A DNA stretch of 64,000 bases from Rhizorhabdus histidinilytica (lineage in GTDB: Bacteria > Pseudomonadota > Alphaproteobacteria > Sphingomonadales > Sphingomonadaceae), in the NCBI RefSeq assembly GCF_900167915.1, contig NZ_FUYM01000008.1, positions 186,001 to 250,000 on the forward strand. Reading direction: 5' to 3'. A model generated the notes under the pieces. That model made no database searches, was not told where the DNA came from, and was given only the letters and a program-made list of their open reading frames with translations. Shown piece after piece: positions 60,710 through 64,000 of this stretch. The first letter of the stretch is position 1; every line of letters starts with the position of its first letter. A program made the translations under genes and the position numbers.

Positions 60710-62241
60710 CAGGTGAGGTTTTCCCCCGCGGCCGGGCGGCGCGGTATCTCGCGCGGCTTGCTGCCGGGCCAATAGGCGCGCGGCAATATCCGCCCGCGCT
60801 TCTCGAATGCGGCCTTGATCGCCGGTTTGGCGAGGAAGGCGGTCCACAGGTCGCGCAGCCGCGACGGGCCCGCGCCCCAGATCGAGCCTTCGGGCTGGAA
60901 CTGGTAGATCAGCTCGGTCCCGGCCTCCTTGTCGGCAAAGGCCTTGAGCGCGAACTCGCTCGCCTCGCCGTCGCGCTTCGCGCAGAGCAGTGACTCGATC
61001 AGCGCCGCGTGGTTCTCGCCGAAGCGCGGCTTCAGCCGGTCGATCGCCGCGCCCGCCTCGGTGGTACGGCCGAGTGCACTCAGTGCGCAAATCTCTGTCC
61101 GGTCGACCCAGCGCATGCCGAAGCCGTTGATCACGCCGGCGCCGCGCTCGCGCACCGCGCGCGCGGTCTCCAGCGCGCGGGCCGACTGGCCGGTCTCGTC
61201 GAGGAACTCGGGATAGGTGATCAGCGCGGTGACGATCTCAGGCGACTTCGCCGGATCGAGCGCCATGAACGGCGCCATCACACGATCGGCCTCGGCATTG
61301 CGGCCGAGCACGGCGAGCGCGCGGGCCCGCATCAGCACGGTCTGCACCTCGTCGCGGCTCATCCCCTCCCTGACGGCGACGTCGTCGGTCATGTCGACCA
61401 GGTCGGGATAGCGGCCGAGCAGCAGCATCGCATTCGCCGCGTCGCGCAACGCCGTGTCGGACGTCGGCATGTCGGCATAGGTGCCGAGCTTGTCGCGCGC
61501 GAAATTGTCGACCGAGAGGCCGCCGGCCGGCCCGAGCCGCGATTCGACCGCGCGCCAGATCGGGGCGTAATGGCGGTCGACCAGCATCGAGCTCAGCAGC
61601 TCGGGCTGCTCGATCCGTTCGAGCAGGCCTTCGGCCTCGTCGGGCTGCCCTTCGTCGAGCAACGCGCTGATCGCCCCTTCCGCGAAGCCGGTTCGCAGTT
61701 CGGGAATGTCGGACGGTTCCCAATCGGCGCGGGCGAGTGCGATCATCATCCGGTTGCGAGCCGCGAGCGCATTGCTCTGCTGGAGCCGCATCGAGATTTC
61801 GCGGACCGCCGCGCCAGTCAGGATGTTGAGCGATGATGGCGAGGATGCAGCCAATGTCGCGAGCTGGTCGGCGGCGTCGGCAAAACGCTCCTCGCCCAGC
61901 GCGATGATCACCCCGAACGCTCGGACCGTACCGTCCCGGGGGATCGCCAGGGCGAGCTCGCGCTGGACCGCAGCAAGCTCCTCGAACCGCCCCTCGCGAC
62001 CGAGGCAGATCAGCCGCAGGCGCTGAACGAGGATGCGCTGGTCGCCCTTGGCGAGACCGGGAACAAGCGGGTCGAGTGCGCCGAGCACGCCGCCGCAATC
62101 GTCTTCTGCGGCCGCCTGCTGGGCCCGGCCGACGGCATCCTGACGGACGGCATCGTCCGGAAGATCCTGCGCGCGGAGCGGGTGCGCGACGGCGAGTGCC
62201 AGCGCGAGGGCGGGAAGGAGACGGATGCTCCTACCCGTCAT
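60709..62241 (-). CDS. exported TPR-like helical protein
   Basis: 510 residues. Signal peptide SIRLLPALALALAVAHPLRA. The mature part is helical with repeat-like spacing (RTGFAEGAISALLDEGQPDEAEGLL, TALRDAANAMLLLGRYPDLV, LMRARALAVLGRNAEADRVM). No enzymatic motif. Its stop overlaps the epimerase start, and its own start overlaps the PHB depolymerase stop by 11 bp. Confidence 0.8.
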   Translation of the reverse strand: MTGRSIRLLPALALALAVAHPLRAQDLPDDAVRQDAVGRAQQAAAEDDCGGVLGALDPLVPGLAKGDQRILVQRLRLICLGREGRFEELAAVQRELALAIPRDGTVRAFGVIIALGEERFADAADQLATLAASSPSSLNILTGAAVREISMRLQQSNALAARNRMMIALARADWEPSDIPELRTGFAEGAISALLDEGQPDEAEGLLERIEQPELLSSMLVDRHYAPIWRAVESRLGPAGGLSVDNFARDKLGTYADMPTSDTALRDAANAMLLLGRYPDLVDMTDDVAVREGMSRDEVQTVLMRARALAVLGRNAEADRVMAPFMALDPAKSPEIVTALITYPEFLDETGQSARALETARAVRERGAGVINGFGMRWVDRTEICALSALGRTTEAGAAIDRLKPRFGENHAALIESLLCAKRDGEASEFALKAFADKEAGTELIYQFQPEGSIWGAGPSRLRDLWTAFLAKPAIKAAFEKRGRILPRAYWPGSKPREIPRRPAAGENLT

Positions 62242-63451
62242 GCGCCGCTATCCAGTCGTCCACGACCGGGGCGATCTTCTCGCGCCAGCGCCGGCCGTTG
62301 AAGATGCCGTAATGGCCGACCCGTTCGGCGAGCAGATATTTCTTCTTCTTCGCGGGCAACGCCGTGGCGAGCGTCAGCGCCGCCTTGGTCTGGCCGATAC
62401 CCGAGATATCGTCGCGCTCGCCCTCGATCGCGAGCAGGCCGATGTCCTTGATCGCTCCCGGATCGACCGGCCGCCCGCGATGCAGGAACTCGCCCCTGGG
62501 CAGCAGATGGCGCTGGAAAACCTGGTCGATCGTCTGGAGGTAGAATTCCGAGGTCATGTCGCAGACCGAGCGATACTCGTCGTAAAAGGCCTTGGTGGCG
62601 TCGGCGCTCTCCTCGTCGCCTTCGACGAGATGCTTGAACATGCTCCAATGGCTGACGAGATGGTTACCGAGGTTCATCGCCATGAAGCCGGTGAGCTGGA
62701 GGAAGCCCGGATAGACCCGGCGGCCGCTACCCGGATAATAGACAGGCACGGTGTGGATGACGTTCTGCTCGAACCAGGCGAGCGGGCGCTGGGTGGCGAC
62801 GGTGTTGACCGCGGTCGGCGCCTCACGCGTGTCGACCGGACCGCCCATCATGGTGAGCGTCTTCGGGCGACAGGGATGATTGTCCGCCGCCATCAGCGCC
62901 GCGGCGGCATAGGCCGGAACCGAGGGCTGGCACACCGCCAGCATGTGCGTGCCGGGCCCGAGCGTCTCGAGGAACTCGACCAGATAGTCGATATAATCGT
63001 CGAGATCGAAGCGCCCCTCCTCGAGCGGGACGAGCCGCGCGTCGCGCCAGTCGGTGATATAGACGTCGTGGCGCGGCATCAGCCGCTCGACCGTACCGCG
63101 CAACAGGGTCGCATAGTGGCCCGACATCGGCGCGACGACGAGCAGCTTGGGCTGCCCGGTGATGCCGCGACGACGGAATCGCTTGAGCTGGCCGAACGGC
63201 TTGCGGAGGATGATCTCCTCGGTGACGGCGACCTTGCGGCCGTCGACCTCGACCTGGGTGAAACCGAAATCGGGCTTGCCGCGCGAAGCCGAGGCATGGG
63301 CGAACACGTCGAGCCCCGATGCCATCATTGGCGCCATATTGCTGTAGGACATCGGATTCAGCGGGTTCTGGAGCCATTGGGCCCCCAGATTGGCCCAAGC
63401 GCTGGCCGCCGACAGCATCGTGCGCTGAAACTCATAGGCGTCGTACAGCAT
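62231..63451 (-). CDS. phaZ: intracellular polyhydroxyalkanoate (PHB) depolymerase
   Basis: 406 residues from ATG 63451 (CCGGAGA upstream). N-terminus MLYDAYEFQRTMLSAASAWA is typical of the PhaZ-type depolymerase family. VVAPMSGHYATLLRGTVERLMP and LDDYIDYLVEFLETLGPGTHMLAVCQPSVPAYAAAALMA hold the nucleophile elbow (Cys in AVCQPS). The C-terminal His is in ERVGHYGIFNGRRW. It breaks down stored PHB. It diverges from an ABC exporter gene. Confidence 0.93.
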   Translation of the reverse strand: MLYDAYEFQRTMLSAASAWANLGAQWLQNPLNPMSYSNMAPMMASGLDVFAHASASRGKPDFGFTQVEVDGRKVAVTEEIILRKPFGQLKRFRRRGITGQPKLLVVAPMSGHYATLLRGTVERLMPRHDVYITDWRDARLVPLEEGRFDLDDYIDYLVEFLETLGPGTHMLAVCQPSVPAYAAAALMAADNHPCRPKTLTMMGGPVDTREAPTAVNTVATQRPLAWFEQNVIHTVPVYYPGSGRRVYPGFLQLTGFMAMNLGNHLVSHWSMFKHLVEGDEESADATKAFYDEYRSVCDMTSEFYLQTIDQVFQRHLLPRGEFLHRGRPVDPGAIKDIGLLAIEGERDDISGIGQTKAALTLATALPAKKKKYLLAERVGHYGIFNGRRWREKIAPVVDDWIAAHDG

Positions 63452-63566
63452 GCAATTCTCCGGTGGGATGCCGTTACGAATGTAAGGATAGCCGAAGCAT
63501 ATTGCCATAAGCTTGCGGTCGCCAGCGCAATTGAGATGCGCGGGGCAAATTGCTAGGGCGCGCGTC

Positions 63567-64000
63567 ATGGCACGGCGCGACCCGAATCCCGAGGCGTCCG
63601 AGCGCAAGCTCGGCGAGTTGACGATGATATGGCGCTTCGCGCGCCGCTACCCGGGAAGGATCGCCTCGGCGCTCGCGGCGCTGGTCGTCGCCGCCGGGGC
63701 GACGCTGGCGATCCCGGGCGGCTTCCGGTTGGTGATCGACAAGGGCTTCATCGCCTCGGGCGGCGACGTCGGCCCCTATTTCCAATACCTGCTGCTGATC
63801 GTCCTGGTGCTGTCGCTGGCGACCGCCACCCGCTTCTATTTCGTGTCGTGGATGGGCGAGCGCGTCGTCGCCGACATAAGGATCGCGGTGCAGGCCAACC
63901 TGCTCCGCCTCGCGCCGCGCTTCTTCGAGGAGAACCGGCCGTCCGAGATCGCATCGCGGCTGACCGCCGACACCGCGATCATCGAGCAGGTAGTGGGCAC
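63567..64000 (+). CDS. ABC transporter, transmembrane part (3' end outside window)
   Basis: The 144 visible residues start at ATG 63567. The first two membrane helices (RIASALAALVVAAGATLAIPGG, YFQYLLLIVLVLSLATATRFYF) and a coupling segment (RIAVQANLLRLAPRFFEENRP...SRLTADTAIIEQVVG) match half-size ABC exporters of the MsbA/LmrA kind. The ATPase domain lies beyond the window. The substrate is unknown. Confidence 0.87.
   Translation, partial: MARRDPNPEASERKLGELTMIWRFARRYPGRIASALAALVVAAGATLAIPGGFRLVIDKGFIASGGDVGPYFQYLLLIVLVLSLATATRFYFVSWMGERVVADIRIAVQANLLRLAPRFFEENRPSEIASRLTADTAIIEQVVG

Overview
The window is a piece of a high-GC alphaproteobacterial chromosome, most likely from a sphingomonad (Sphingomonadales). 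This rests on the overall GC richness, the gene set and order (atpHAGD, a small extra gene, then atpC; GatCAB; clpP/clpX/tig kept apart; phaR next to a short PHA-synthase-like gene), a DksA with a degenerate zinc finger, Flp-type pilins, and dispersed palindromic repeats. It is core chromosome: I see no prophage, insertion sequence, rRNA operon or CRISPR array. One tRNA gene is present, tRNA-Leu(UAG).

Layout. 1-5 kb: a minus-strand three-gene redox module made of a giant NAD(P)/FAD + double cyclic-nucleotide-domain + four-cluster ferredoxin protein, a cytochrome-b-like membrane protein, and an FHA-TM-multiheme cytochrome c that runs off the left edge. A CcmI-like TPR gene diverges from it. 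6-10.5 kb: protein quality control (clpX, clpP, tig). 10.5-13.8 kb: tRNA-Leu and an unrecognised 1046-residue protein. 14-17.3 kb: gatCAB. 17.5-21.3 kb: a DUF3089 lipase-like protein, ruvX, pyrB and a non-catalytic dihydroorotase homologue. 21.3-24.2 kb: two secreted TPR/Sel1-SPOR proteins and a PilZ-like protein. 24.3-26.2 kb: serB and miaA, head to head and overlapping. 26.2-29.7 kb: ilvB-ilvN-ilvC. 29.8-34 kb: yceI, an exported protein, mutT, two Flp pilins, an M48 metalloprotease. 34-36 kb: accA diverging from a small heat-shock gene with a ROSE-like RNA thermometer. 36.1-41.1 kb: the F1 ATP synthase operon with a YHS-like gene inserted and a short epsilon subunit. 41.2-42.1 kb: an SRPBCC/ArsR pair with two operator-like palindromes. 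42.2-46.9 kb: a serralysin-like RTX protease, a CpaF-type ATPase, a small membrane protein, an exported methyltransferase-like protein. 47.2-50.1 kb: phaR, a PHA-synthase-like protein, acetyl-CoA acetyltransferase. 50.3-52.7 kb: a PilZ protein, two divergent DUF465 (YdcH-type) genes, a highly structured intergenic element, dksA, and an exported repeat protein. 52.8-58.1 kb: serS-surE-nlpD-like, then (minus strand) an XRE regulator with a SulP transporter. 58.3-64 kb: rimO, a dipeptide-epimerase-like enolase, an exported TPR protein, intracellular PHB depolymerase, and the start of an ABC exporter.

How the genes work together. Several pathways are nearly complete: charging of Gln-tRNA by GatCAB, the first branched-chain amino-acid steps (ilvBNC), the F1 part of ATP synthase, PHB turnover (acetyl-CoA acetyltransferase, synthase-like protein, PhaR, and a depolymerase 14 kb away), and heat-shock proteostasis (clpP and hsp20 with RpoH-like promoters, plus an RNA thermometer).

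The least explained parts are the redox module at the left edge, the 1046-aa protein, the branched inverted-repeat element at about 51.3 kb, and the repeat families in which paired arms have changed together between copies.
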